Shown: positions 23,063 to 32,145 of the stretch, in pieces
Position numbering within the stretch: the first letter of the stretch is position 1
Layout of the letters: every line of letters starts with the position of its first letter
NCBI GenBank assembly: GCA_012064415.1
Contig: SSNU01000164.1
Span: forward strand, 1 to 46,458
Direction: 5' to 3'
DNA: 46,458 bases
Source: Gyrodactylus bullatarudis
Lineage: Eukaryota > Platyhelminthes > Monogenea > Gyrodactylidea > Gyrodactylidae
Translations under genes and position numbers: made by a program
Notes under the pieces: generated by a model
Database searches by the model: none
Seen by the model: only the letters and a program-made list of their open reading frames with translations
Told to the model about the DNA's origin: nothing

Positions 23063-23825
23063 CATTGACTTAGTAAAAGCCTTCCATCAAATAGAACTCG
23101 AAGAAAAATCAATACCGTACACTGCCATCAAAACCCCATTTGGAGTTTTCGAGTACACAAGAATGCCCTATGGTCTAAAAAACAGGTCAACACACTCAAA
23201 ACGAAATTTAAAGAAATACCAAAACTAGCAACAGCAGACTTCCGAAAACCTTTTCACTTGTACACTGACGCCTCAGTACTTGTGCCAGCCTAGAACAAGA
23301 CATAGATGGAAAACGACTGCCCTCTCGAAAACGGAACAGAACTACTGGATCTTCGACAAAGAACTCCTTGCCATCTGCGAAGCACTTACAAAGAAATTCA
23401 AACATTACCTTCAAAACAAAAAATTTCATCTACACACGGACAACAAAGCTCTAGTACAAGCAATCCAAAAACCCACGGAAAAAAACTCTAGTCGGGTAAG
23501 AAAAAAACTGCAACAAATCTCAGAATTCGACTTCCAAATAAGCCACATAAAAGGTGACGACAACAAGACAGCAGACATCCTCAGCAGAAGAAGCTGCAAT
23601 GCCACTTACAAAAGCATAGAAACAATAACTGAAAAAGAAATCAACAAAGCCCAACAAGAAGACAAACTATTCCTCACCATAATGAACCAGAACCAGCAAA
23701 GATTCATAAGATGGAAATGGAAAGATGAAGAAATCTACGCGACCAACCCTCCCGACATCACTCACAAAAAAATGCTTCGATCAAATCCATCAACTTCATC
23801 ATCCAGGAAGATAAGCAACCCTTAG
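23063..23825 (+). pseudogene. Ty3/gypsy pol relic: RT fragment and RNase H
   Basis: The RT piece reads LIDLVKAFHQIELEEKSIPY to EYTRMPYGLKN, covering the first catalytic Asp (L-I-D-L) but ending before the Y-x-D-D box. It is then joined to the start of RNase H, FHLYTDAS (first RNase H Asp). A frameshift and in-frame stops near 23290-23310 lead into FDKELLAICEAL, LHTDNKALVQAI and GDDNKTADILSRR, the remaining RNase H acidic motifs. The protein ends at a stop at 23823-23825. The fingers/palm deletion and frameshift make it inactive. Confidence 0.9.
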
Positions 23826-23856
23826 ATTGATAAAAGAAAGGTATAACTGACCAAGA

Positions 23857-24702
23857 ATGAATGCTGATATCTTCAAATCGTGCAAAGAATGCTACGCATG
23901 TCATAAAGCCAAAATCACAAGGCATACAGTAACGCAACCTACTTATATTCCCTTTCCAACAAAACGATTCAAAGTAATACATGCCGACATCACAGATTTG
24001 CCCGAATCCCAAGGCTTCAAACACCTTTTCACCATCACAGACAGATACACAAGATGGACAGAAGCAATACCCATTGCAAACATGACATCTATCGCAGTAA
24101 TAAAGCAACTAGAACTACAATGGATTGCTCGTTTTGGAATTCCGGAAAAACTCATCACAGAAAGAGGAAGACAATTCACATCCAATGAATTCAAAACATT
24201 CTGTAGAAGACTCGGCATAAAACACCAGACGACAACCGCATACAACCCTAAATGCTATGGTCTTGATGAGAGAACACACAGAACCCTGAAGAACACACTC
24301 AGAGCAGCAGAAGACCAAGACTGGATAGACCACCTACTACTAGAACTTCTTGGTTTAAGAAAAACTAAGTCAACAGATCACAAATACTCCCCAGCTCAAA
24401 TGGTCTTTGGTGAAAGCATGAGAAACCCAGGCACAATAGTTCCACAGAGCAAGGAACAAAAAGAGGAAGAAGTTAAATTTTATCTCGCTCAACTTATGAA
24501 CAATCAAAAACGTCAACCTACAAGGGTCAATAACAATGTCAAAGCGTACACACTCAAAGAACTCAACTCCTGTAAAGAAGTCTACATCAGACAAGACGTT
24601 TGGTCGAGCTGTCTTATGTCTATCCCATCATCCAAAGGCACGAGAAGTATTACACCGTCAACACGGACAAAGGCCCAGACAACGTATCCATTGACAGTTT
24701 AA
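23857..24702 (+). pseudogene. Ty3/gypsy integrase, second catalytic Asp replaced
   Basis: A 281-codon frame. Residues ~9-13 CKECYAC are the Cys pair of the zinc-binding N-terminal domain. The catalytic core has H-A-D-I (first Asp, ~residue 44) and FTITDRYTRWTEAIPI. The usual T-D-x-G box reads LITERGRQFTS, with Glu in place of the second Asp. GLDERTHRTL supplies the last Glu. The C-terminal part includes LKELNSCKEVYIRQDVW, also found as a scrap at 27785. A polypurine tract and 3' LTR follow. The Asp-to-Glu change would be expected to impair integration. Confidence 0.9.
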
Positions 24703-24721
24703 AGCCTTGTTTAATCTCCTC

Positions 24722-24736
24722 ACCCGGGGGGTGAAA
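24722..24736 (+). promoter_or_regulatory. Polypurine tract before 3' LTR
   Basis: ACCCGGGGGGTGAAA lies directly before TGTAACAGC, the start of the LTR. This is where plus-strand DNA priming would occur in a Ty3/gypsy element. Confidence 0.7.
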
Positions 24737-25067
24737 TGTAACAGCATAGTCACCAAAACTTTTGAATATTCCTCAAAAACCTTATTTATTTTTAATGTTA
24801 CTCGATAGTAATAATATAATAATACAAACTCTTATGTACACGATCCCTATCGACCAATCATATTAAAGAACCCTTATTAACCAATAAGATCAATGGAGGT
24901 TAATTTGTTTAATCACGTGGGTACACAGTTCATATTTCTCTGTGTACACCTCGTGGTAAGTCGTCAAAACTATGAATCTCTCCTCTTCCTATCTAATGTA
25001 CTTTTATTAGCCTTTATTTCTGCTATATTGCATTATCACACAAGTTATACAGTCCTCATCAAATACA
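24737..25067 (+). repeat. Ty3/gypsy 3' LTR
   Basis: It begins TGTAACAGCATAG right after the polypurine tract and matches the truncated 5' LTR at 22969-23062. I place its end at TACA (25064-25067), which pairs with the starting TGTA and gives 331 bp. The end is less certain than the start. The following sequence belongs to a PLE. Confidence 0.6.
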
Positions 25068-25074
25068 TGACTTT

Positions 25075-25510
25075 GCCTACCACATCATCTACTTACATAC
25101 CAACCACCACAAATTGGTTCGGTGAAGGCGACGGGAAAATCACGACAACCACACATGCAACATCAACACCAAGTTCTTGTGGGCCAAATGCACTACTTCG
25201 CTCAGGAAATGACACCAGCATAATACCATCAAAAACAACCACGAACACAACATTATCTACTCCCTCTTTCACTAACAATTTCAACCAGCAGCCTTACATA
25301 CCAACCACCACATACAGATAGGCCGCATTTTTTCTCTTCTTCTTTTTTAGATACAAATAACAACAACCAGAAGTACAGACTCCCACTACTACGCGAAAAA
25401 GAAACCTCTCCATATCGCCTAAGCAACACAAAAAGACGGGGAAACAGAGGAAAGGATTACCAACCGGTAATCAAAAAATAGATGGATTCCTCACAGCCCG
25501 GAGAGTATGA
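25075..25510 (+). pseudogene. Penelope-like element C-terminal tail (family C)
   Basis: A Thr/Ser/Pro/Asn-rich frame (TLPTTSSTYIPTTTNWFGEG and onward to 25321) is followed, after a frame change, by TRKRNLSISPKQHKKTGKQR, KGLPTGNQKIDGFLTARRV and a stop at 25508-25510. The ending parallels the other PLE copies: a basic cluster, then [Q/N]xx[I/M]Dx[F/Y][L/V], then the stop. The nuclease itself is not present. A CCAAT/TATA region and a hammerhead ribozyme follow at the usual distance. Confidence 0.55.
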
Positions 25511-25524
25511 ACAATCTTAACTCT

Positions 25525-25605
25525 AATTGGTCAACTCCTAATGAATAAATGCTATTGGTTAATTCTTAATGTACCCAACCTTATTTTATGTATAAATATA
25601 TATCG
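25525..25605 (+). promoter_or_regulatory. PLE pLTR promoter-like region
   Basis: Inverted CCAAT boxes (ATTGG at 25527-25531 and 25554-25558) are followed by TATAAATATATAT at 25591-25603. These lie about 25 bases before the hammerhead ribozyme. The same order (CCAAT, TATA-like run, ribozyme) occurs at 40205-40302 and, on the minus strand, at 1260-1164. Confidence 0.5.
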
Positions 25606-25615
25606 ATAGTCGATG

Positions 25616-25660
25616 TTTGGTCTGAAGAGAATCGACGAAAATAAAGCTTCATTCACCAAA
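25616..25660 (+). ncRNA. Hammerhead ribozyme, best-formed copy
   Basis: Helix I is six perfect pairs: TTTGGT (25616-25621) with ACCAAA (25655-25660). The core CTGAAGA is at 25622-25628, a minimal helix II GAATCGAC at 25629-25636, and GAA at 25637-25639. Helix III 25640-25653 pairs with one A-C mismatch. Predicted cleavage is after C25654. All invariant core bases are present. Hammerhead motifs are known from PLE pLTRs, so identity and context agree. Confidence 0.9.
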
Positions 25661-25739
25661 ACAAATCTTTAGCTCGTTCTCAGCTCCAGGTCAGCAACCC
25701 AAAAATATCTTTGAGAAAATCAGGCAACTTATGTCATCA

Positions 25740-26440
25740 AATAATTTATTGTCCCGCATGCACATCAAATAGTTTTTGAAATTCTTCGTTTGCTCAGACC
25801 ATCTATTCTTAGTTTATTGACAACATTTTTGTCAGAATCAGTACGTCTTGAATATTTCGGTTTTTTAGTAATCATCCTGTAGATTCTAGCAAATATCAAG
25901 TTCAAATTTTAAAGTCAGTACCTAACAGTTTATCTGACATAAATCAGTAAAATTAAGTTGTAAACTAAGGGGTTTAAAAGTGAACAAATATTTTTTGTCG
26001 TTTTCTAATTCAATTAAAAAACGTAGATTTGTACTTGAACCAATATGTTCAGGAGTAATCATATATAGAAAAGTGAGAAATTTCCTCTTCAATGGTATAT
26101 TTTACATCTTGAAGGTGTTTTTAATAATTGAGATAGAAGAAATTTTAAGAGAATAAATTCATTTTGTTCACCACTATACACAAACATATATTTTTTACGT
26201 ATCTTTTTTGTAATATTTATCAATACATAAAATATAAAATTTTGAAAGTTAACTAGTCCTTTTTAAGAAGCACCCATGAAAATTTTATACCTTAAAATAA
26301 AACCTGACTGTATTTTTTCTTCAATTTACCATTTAAATATTTCAACTGCATAAGTAAGCACGATTGTTGATAAATTGGTTTTTATGTATTCACTTTTTCA
26401 AGAGATACATGTATTTAATTAAATAAATAATTTATTTAAT
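25740..26440. other. Gene-free AT-rich stretch
   Basis: Nothing recognisable was found between the PLE 3' end and the Tc1 scrap. Confidence 0.4.
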
Positions 26441-26444
26441 TCTA

Positions 26445-26600
26445 AAAAGATTACTAGCCAGTATCGTTTCATAATACCAAAAATATTTTCGATTACATTG
26501 ATATCAGGACTCTTAACTGGAAAAACAACAACCCTAATTCTTGATCTACTTAAGTAGCCTCTAACATAAGCAGAAACTGCTGTTGATCATTTTTAAGTGA
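26445..26600 (-). pseudogene. Tc1-type transposase C-terminal fragment
   Basis: Minus-strand reading gives STAVSAYVRGYLSRSRIRVV, then FPVKSPDINVIENIFGIMKR. The S-P-D-x-N-x-I-E-N box carries the third catalytic acid of Tc1 transposases. Only the last part of the catalytic domain remains. It lies immediately downstream (minus strand) of the decayed hammerhead at 26624. Confidence 0.75.
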
Positions 26601-26623
26601 AAGGTGATGCCAGACAATTTGAA

Positions 26624-26661
26624 AGAGATAAGCGCTTTATTTCGGGCATACTCTTCGGTCT
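26624..26661 (-). ncRNA. Decayed hammerhead ribozyme (PLE family B)
   Basis: Helix I AGA/TCT (26661-26659 with 26626-26624). The core reads CCGAAGA (26658-26652), so the invariant U of CUGANGA is C. Helix II GTATGCCC (26651-26644), GAA (26643-26641) and helix III 26640-26628 follow, with AAGCGCTT as its tip. The cleavage position would be after C26627. It matches the plus-strand motif at 958-999. The core substitution probably abolishes activity. Confidence 0.65.
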
Positions 26662-26869
26662 ATACATGCCAATATATACAAGGTTTGAAATTACAAAATT
26701 AAATATGATTGGTTTAACCTTTCATCCACTTATGAATCATCTGGTGTGTTCTTGCCTCTCCTAAGCTTTGTGAGGAGTGAGTACCAAACACACACACAAA
26801 TACACATACATGTCTCATAATAGTGTACAATGGTACAATGACCTCTACAGTCTTAAGGGCTGTGTTATT

Positions 26870-27120
26870 GTTTCCTGTTTGTCTAAATAAAATTTCAAAG
26901 TTTTAAGGGGAAACTTTTACACCACACTCCTAAAGGTGTTGCCTGACTGCTGTTGCACCTGTGTATAAATGTTCTGTAACGCTGTCCTCCAACCTCCTTG
27001 TATGACCAATGTACTCAGATTGACAAAAGCATTTGAATTCATAAACCACATTCGATTCCGTTTGGTTTATCTTTTGTTGTGTTATTAAACATTTTCCTCG
27101 ATTTGAAATGGAATCTAAGT
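26870..27120 (-). pseudogene. Penelope-like GIY-YIG nuclease fragment (family B)
   Basis: Minus-strand frame: NVVYEFKCFCQSEYIGHTRR, then LEDSVTEHLYTGATAVRQHL, a stop, ECGVKVSP, a stop, NFEILFRQTGNNNTALKTVE. VVY and YIG are the two strands that name the domain. CFC is the Cys pair preceding it, and the final Glu is the metal-binding residue. At least two in-frame stops. The closest relative in the window is at 33325-33612. Confidence 0.8.
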
Positions 27121-27551
27121 TCCGTTCTCTGGAAAGTTGAGTTGTACCACTGTCTGATTCTGTTGTGTACTGGACGCCAGAACATCTCCTTAGAATGGAA
27201 GAAACACATCATCATAAATTATCAACGTAAATCCATTTGCTTTTGTTGAATTGACATTAATAATAACTTCTAAATTATAGTGTGAAAAATTAGACATTTT
27301 TTGAGCGATAAATTTACAGTTAAATTCACAAATTCGGTTATTATATGAGTTTCTAGATACTGATGATTAGGGTTATATAAAAACCAAACTTGCATATTCT
27401 ATGTCTTTTAAGATATAATATAAGGACTTTACTTTCTGATACAATTGTATATCATTACAATTTTTGGAAAATCCGCTACCTATATATGTTACAACTATTG
27501 TGGAAACTCCCCTCAAAGTATACAATGAACGTCAATGTGAAATCTCGAGCG
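27121..27551. other. Mostly unassigned DNA
   Basis: No gene is recognised. The 79-codon plus-strand frame at 27390-27629 runs into the inverted-repeat arm and is not credible as a gene. Confidence 0.35.
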
Positions 27552-27931
27552 TATACATTTATCGTCAGTGTGCATACTGATGTCTCAATGCAATCAAGTG
27601 AGTTCTGCCCCAGCAACAATTGGAAATGAGAATTCAAGTGAAAAGAAGAGAAACTAAGAGAATTTAGTAATCAAATAAATTCTCAGCCTAGTGAGAGCAC
27701 GATAATTTGAGGCATAACGCTTCAAAAAAGATTAGGGGAAAGAATTTTATCTCGATCAAGAACTATGAAAATGCGAAAACTTACATACCTAAAGAACTGA
27801 ACTCCTGCAAAGAAATCAACATCAGAGAAGACCTTTGGTGGAACTGTTTAATGCCAAAGCTTTGAATGTTCCTTTCCCTTCATTGAAACGCACGAGCAGT
27901 TGATTTGATCATATTCTATCTCGATTATTAC
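27552..27931 (-). repeat. Long inverted repeat, right arm, with gypsy integrase scrap
   Basis: Reverse complement of 22641-22920 with two extra blocks near 27733 and 27765-27845. The larger block, on the plus strand, reads YIPKELNSCKEINIREDLWW, matching the integrase C-terminus at 24545-24610. The left arm has lost this block cleanly. Part of the arm (27600-27700) resembles the PLE tail sequence at 44410-44520. Confidence 0.85.
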
Positions 27932-27989
27932 TCAAAATGTAATTCTAAAACTTCAACATCTTAAAGGGTAATTTTTTGATGCTGATAAC

Positions 27990-28160
27990 ATTTTGAAATA
28001 CTCAAATATATGAAACTTACTATAAAGATCATGCGAGCACTTATAGTTTCACCTTCATTAGGGATCGTCAGGAAGCTTCACTCCTGCTCCGAGAATCGAA
28101 CCCTCGCTATCTAATACTTGCTAGGCAAGCACGCAACCATTTAGTCTAACCCCCGTTATA
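27990..28160 (-). mobile_element. tRNA-derived SINE
   Basis: On the minus strand a tRNA-like head starts near 28157. A box A-like GACTAAATGGTTGCG (about 28149-28135) and a box B GGTTCGATTCTCGG (about 28105-28092) are spaced as in an internal Pol III promoter. The head does not fold into a full tRNA because the anticodon loop lacks a proper U33. The body CTGACGATCCCTAATGAAGG with TGAAACTATAAGTGC follows and resembles SINE body domains. The 3' end is not clear. Confidence 0.6.
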
Positions 28161-28199
28161 TTTGTTTACATCCCAACTAACCTTATACAACATCGAGCT

Positions 28200-28345
28200 A
28201 TGCTAGACTCTGATGAGTCTTCTGCTTATTTTTTAAGATCCAGATCAATGCTTGAATATTTTTATAGAAGGAAGGCTCCCCATTAGCCAACTATCAGCCT
28301 TATCTAGAACCGCCTTGGGCTGCTAGTCTCTGATGAGACTTATGG
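28200..28345 (+). repeat. Paired hairpin repeats
   Basis: Two 16-base hairpins, AGACTC-TGAT-GAGTCT (28205-28220) and AGTCTC-TGAT-GAGACT (28325-28340), are each preceded by TGCT. They differ at positions that keep the stem paired. They contain the CTGATGAG string but no GAAA or third helix, so they are not complete hammerheads. Confidence 0.6.
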
Positions 28346-28856
28346 TAATACAGAAGCTCTAGTTGAACTTTAAGTGACCAACTCAATGAAACTCACAATA
28401 AATTTCACAAAAAAAAGAAACTTACGGTCACCTTTCTCTGCTAAAATGATTTTTGAAAAATTTGTTCGGATTGTCTACTGATCGGTGTATTTATGGAAAA
28501 TAGCCATCTGTCTAAGAGAATATCGATATCAGCCTAAATTCAAAATTCCACTATTTTAGTTTTTGAAAATTATTTTTAAATGTTTCTGATCAGAAAAAAA
28601 TTTACACCAAAGAAACTGACCAAGTAAGCCTTTTACCTCCTAGTATTAGTTTAATCATTTACCTCTTCTTCTCAAAGTCGATTTAATTAACCCCAAATGA
28701 ATTTCTCAGGACAAACCATCAATTAAAAATATCTCAATAACTGGTCGAAGATAAAAAATCAACTTGAAATACAACTAGGACATCGATTTTTCTTGGTGAA
28801 AAATAAATCAAAGGCAATAAAAATTCTCAGAATTTTTTGAACGAATCATTATCTCC

Positions 28857-30176
28857 GGCTAAACTTTACTTTAGGGACACCTGTAAATTAAAAATTAAAA
28901 CTGGTCACTACTTATGAGTAACCACGCAAAAGTATATAGAAAATTAACATAAACTGGAATCTAAGTTATTTGAACTTATTTCAAGTCGGTAGTAACAGCT
29001 TGGTTTCACATTAAAATCATTGAAAGAAGAGATCAAAGTGAATATACTGAAAATTATAAATCTCAGAAATAGCATGTAGAGTAGCCTGATAAATATTATC
29101 AGGACTATTTCTACGAAATAGGTACATCATTAAATAACTATCTGACAAGCTTCTCTTTTGGCTGCACCCCAGATTGACTCGATACGGTTGGTGTGGAAGC
29201 CTTCTCTATTTACAAACTCGTATTTGTGGCACACCGTTTTGTGCTGGTAGCCCTCCTGACTAAGTTTCTTGTAGGACTTATGTTCATCAGAAACAATAAT
29301 GGAACCAGAAATGATCCTGTCTTTGATTATTCGAAGAAGAGTGGTTTTCATCCTATTCTCCACTGCCTGCATAAAACTTTGCCATCTTCATCTACTCCAC
29401 CAAAGACCCATATGTTGGAATTTGCTAAGATGTGCCCTTGATAGTATTTTCGCTGACAAAAACAAGACTCGTCAATCTGAACTACCTCTCCTTTGCCCCC
29501 GATTTTGACTTTTGCTTTGTTAATAAAGTCGACAAAGACATCACGGACGAAGTTCTTCCAATCAACCGCTGTCTTTTCAGTTATTCCCAACTCTGAAGTG
29601 ATGTATTTTAGATTATCTGCTTTGTAACAGACAAGTCTGATTATCGACAGGATTTTCTATAGAGGAAGATGAGATCTTGCAAAGAATAACCCTTAAAAAT
29701 AAATAAATTTTTATTACCATCACGAATTGATTTTCATCTTTTACAAGTTGAACATCGGAAAACATATCCATCAATAGATGAATTAAATGTTCCAAGATAC
29801 ATTTCGCCATCAGAATCATCGTGTGACATAAAGGGATAAACTTGAGTCGTTGACACATTTCAACCATTCCTTTATTATCTTGATAAGATCTTATCAGAAG
29901 ACTGGTCGTAAGACTCTCTACATTATCAAGGGTAATATCATTGATAGTGGACATGATGTTATTATTTAATTGTTGGATGCGGTTGTTGATTCAAATAAAC
30001 AAAATAGTCTTATTTTCATTTGTTTTTGTTGAAATTGACCGGTTGAAATAGTGAGTATTTAATGGAATATATTTGATGGAATATACATGCTTTTATTATA
30101 TTTTGATATGTTTTAAAACTCTATCATTTATACTAACAAGTATATATGGTCGTTGTTCCTAAAGTAAAGTTTAGCC
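28857..30176 (-). mobile_element. Merlin-type DNA transposon with 19-bp TIRs
   Basis: Left end GGCTAAACTTTACTTTAGG (28857-28875) and the complementary right end (30158-30176) are identical over 19 bases and bound a 1320-bp element. It encodes, on the minus strand, an IS1595/ISXO2-like transposase of the Merlin superfamily. I do not see a clean 8-9-bp target duplication; only TCTC is shared by the flanks. Confidence 0.85.
29130..29954 (-). pseudogene. Merlin transposase, frameshifted
   Basis: From the N-terminus (29954), an atypical frame is followed by KILSIIRLVCYKADNLKYIT, then ITEKTAVDWKNFVRDVF and VVQIDESCFCQRKYYQGH with WVFGGVDEDGK (first catalytic Asp in Q-I-D-E). After a frame change near 29350 comes VSDEHKSYKKLSQEGYQHKT (second Asp in S-D-E) and HTNRIESIWGAAKRE (catalytic Glu). 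This is the D-D-E order of IS1595/Merlin enzymes. At least two frameshifts separate the parts, so no active protein is expected. A second, shorter relative is at 40930-41170. Confidence 0.9.
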
Positions 30177-30458
30177 TCTCTGGAACTTTGCTGTTTCTCC
30201 TTTTTATATTTTGCTTCTGATTTTACTGTATGTATCATCTTAACCCTTTCAGGTCCGAACATAGAATAAACCTTCTCAACAATATAAATTTTTGCCATTA
30301 TTTTACAATTATGTTGTTAATCACAAAATTTAATTCAAAAAAAATTGTTCTTCATACTAAAACGCTATGGCCCATATGTGGGCCAATGGACCTCAGTGGG
30401 GTTATTTTTTTTATAAAAAAAGTACTACTTATTAGTAAAAAAAGTGGTTACGTAATAA

Positions 30459-32145
30459 AAAAATATTTATTTATGAAATTTTTGCCAGCAACTATCTTCC
30501 TGGCCCAAACAAACAAATGCATTACATCTTAAACAAAAAATAGGAGTTTTTTCTTGCATACTTTGCATCTTCGTCTTTCATTAGGATCACCAACTTTGCT
30601 TGGAGTATGTTCCTTAATCTCAATGTAGCTTTGTAGAGATACATCTAAATTGTTGGATCTTAGATTTCGAACCTCACAACTTGTATGTGATAATTGGACC
30701 ATATTCGATCTCCCCAAAGAATCACTAATACTTTCAGTGAAATCAATAAGTGGCATGGTTGTCTTTATTTCTTTTTCTTCTGCATGTATTCTGTACTCAA
30801 TCCAACCATTTATTATACAGGCGTTCAGAAGCCAGAAAAAGAAGGCGTTTGTCCATTTTTTCGTTCTGTGGTTATTTGAATATTTTTCCATCAGCATATC
30901 AAAAAGATCTACTCCACCCATATTTTTGTTGTAATCGGAAACATCAGCCGGAATTTCAATGGTCACTTTCTTCTTTTCTTTTTTAGAGTATCTCTGTACT
31001 GTAATTTGAGGTTCAATAGACATGAATGTTGACGATATATGAAGATGTTTGGAATCTAGCCATCTCGTGATGTAGATTGAATTTCAAAAAAAACTTCATG
31101 CGAACCTCTTTTCTTCGAAAGGAATTCAGATTTTAGCATTTTAAACCGATTTGCTCGGAAAGTCCCAGAAGAATGGATATTTTTTTCTAGAAGAATTTTT
31201 TGTAGAAGGGGATATGTGAAATAATTATCGAAGTAGGCTATAAAATTTCTATTTTTGGGAAGCGTGTCACATAGTTTCAAAACAATGTCTGCTATTCGTA
31301 GTTTTTTCTGCAATAATTTCAGTTCCGTCGTTCATGAAGAAATCGTGTAAGAATCCACGTTTTGAGGCCCGGGCAAATAGTTTTAGTCCCCATTTATTTG
31401 GTTTATTGGGAAGATACCTTTTTAGATGAGTCTTTCTTTTGAATGGGATCATGATTTCATCAATGGATTGGCATTCTTCTACAGGAAATCTCAAACAATT
31501 TTCTCTGAACATTTCTGAAATATCTCTGATTTTATATATGGGATCCTTAGCTGTAGGTGTTTTGGAACGATCAGCAAAATGCAGAAATGACATCCATTCC
31601 TTAAATTTGTTTCTACTCATTATTTGAGTAATACAATCCATTCGATACCGATCTTGCTAATGCTTATTATAGGTTGGAAATCTGAATATTCCCATTTTGA
31701 TAATAATACTAATAAATTTTTTGAACTCTTCAACATTAGTGAGGAAAACTTTGTCTTTTTGAGAAGCATAAATAATTGACTGTTCAGTTATGAGGTTCAT
31801 CATCTGTTCATTAAAATAATTATAAAAATATTCCACTGGTGATTTCAATGGAATTTCTTTGTAGTCTTCAAATATATCTGTCGAAACATGTTCAATGTTT
31901 GAATAAGGGCGTTTTCTAGTATTTCTGAAAAAATTATATGTAAAAACACTTTACCTCTTATTTACTACTTGTTCGAAATGAAATTCCTCATCTTCTTCAG
32001 AGGATGAGATACCACCTCCAATGGCGATTCCAAATTCATTATCTGAAACAACTTCACATTTGGATAAATTTTGATCAGGCGGAATAACTACATTATACTG
32101 CAGACCTGATCTCGTCTGACGTCTTTCTATTTCGGAGCTTAACAT
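30459..32145 (-). pseudogene. piggyBac transposase with few disabling lesions
   Basis: The start at 32145 gives an acidic N-terminus (SSSEEDEEFHFEQVV). A 30-nt GT...AG segment with an in-frame stop (31925-31954) follows, then KSPVEYFYNYFNEQMM. An in-frame TAG sits at about 31646-31648. The catalytic acids are in QSIDEIMIPFKRKT (first Asp), AYFDNYFTYPLLQ (second) and MGGVDLFDMLMEKY (third). The C-terminal Cys-rich domain starts CKVCKKK and, past a frame change in a T6 run near 30547, continues with CLRC and further Cys/His. Frameshifts also lie near 31301-31306 and 31070-31090. Length is normal for the family. Confidence 0.9.
31925..31954 (-). other. Candidate 30-nt intron in piggyBac transposase
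   Basis: GTAAAG at the 5' end and a pyrimidine run ending TTTTTTCAG at the 3' end. Removing it joins ...NKR to NTRKRPYSN in frame; keeping it ends translation at TAA. At 30 nt it is far below usual animal intron lengths, so it may instead be an insertion or a coincidence. Confidence 0.45.

Noticed and set aside
23208..24594. Several 70-120-codon minus-strand frames opposite the gypsy pol gene
   Set aside because: Antisense shadows of RNase H and integrase with Cys/Phe-rich, non-protein-like composition.
28086..28160. A functional tRNA gene on the minus strand
   Set aside because: Box A and box B are recognisable, but the anticodon loop and acceptor stem do not fold properly and a SINE-like body follows.
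28205..28340. CTCTGATGAG hairpins as hammerhead ribozymes
   Set aside because: No GAAA and no third helix in either copy.
30650..31627. Plus-strand frames across the piggyBac transposase
   Set aside because: Antisense shadows of the transposase.
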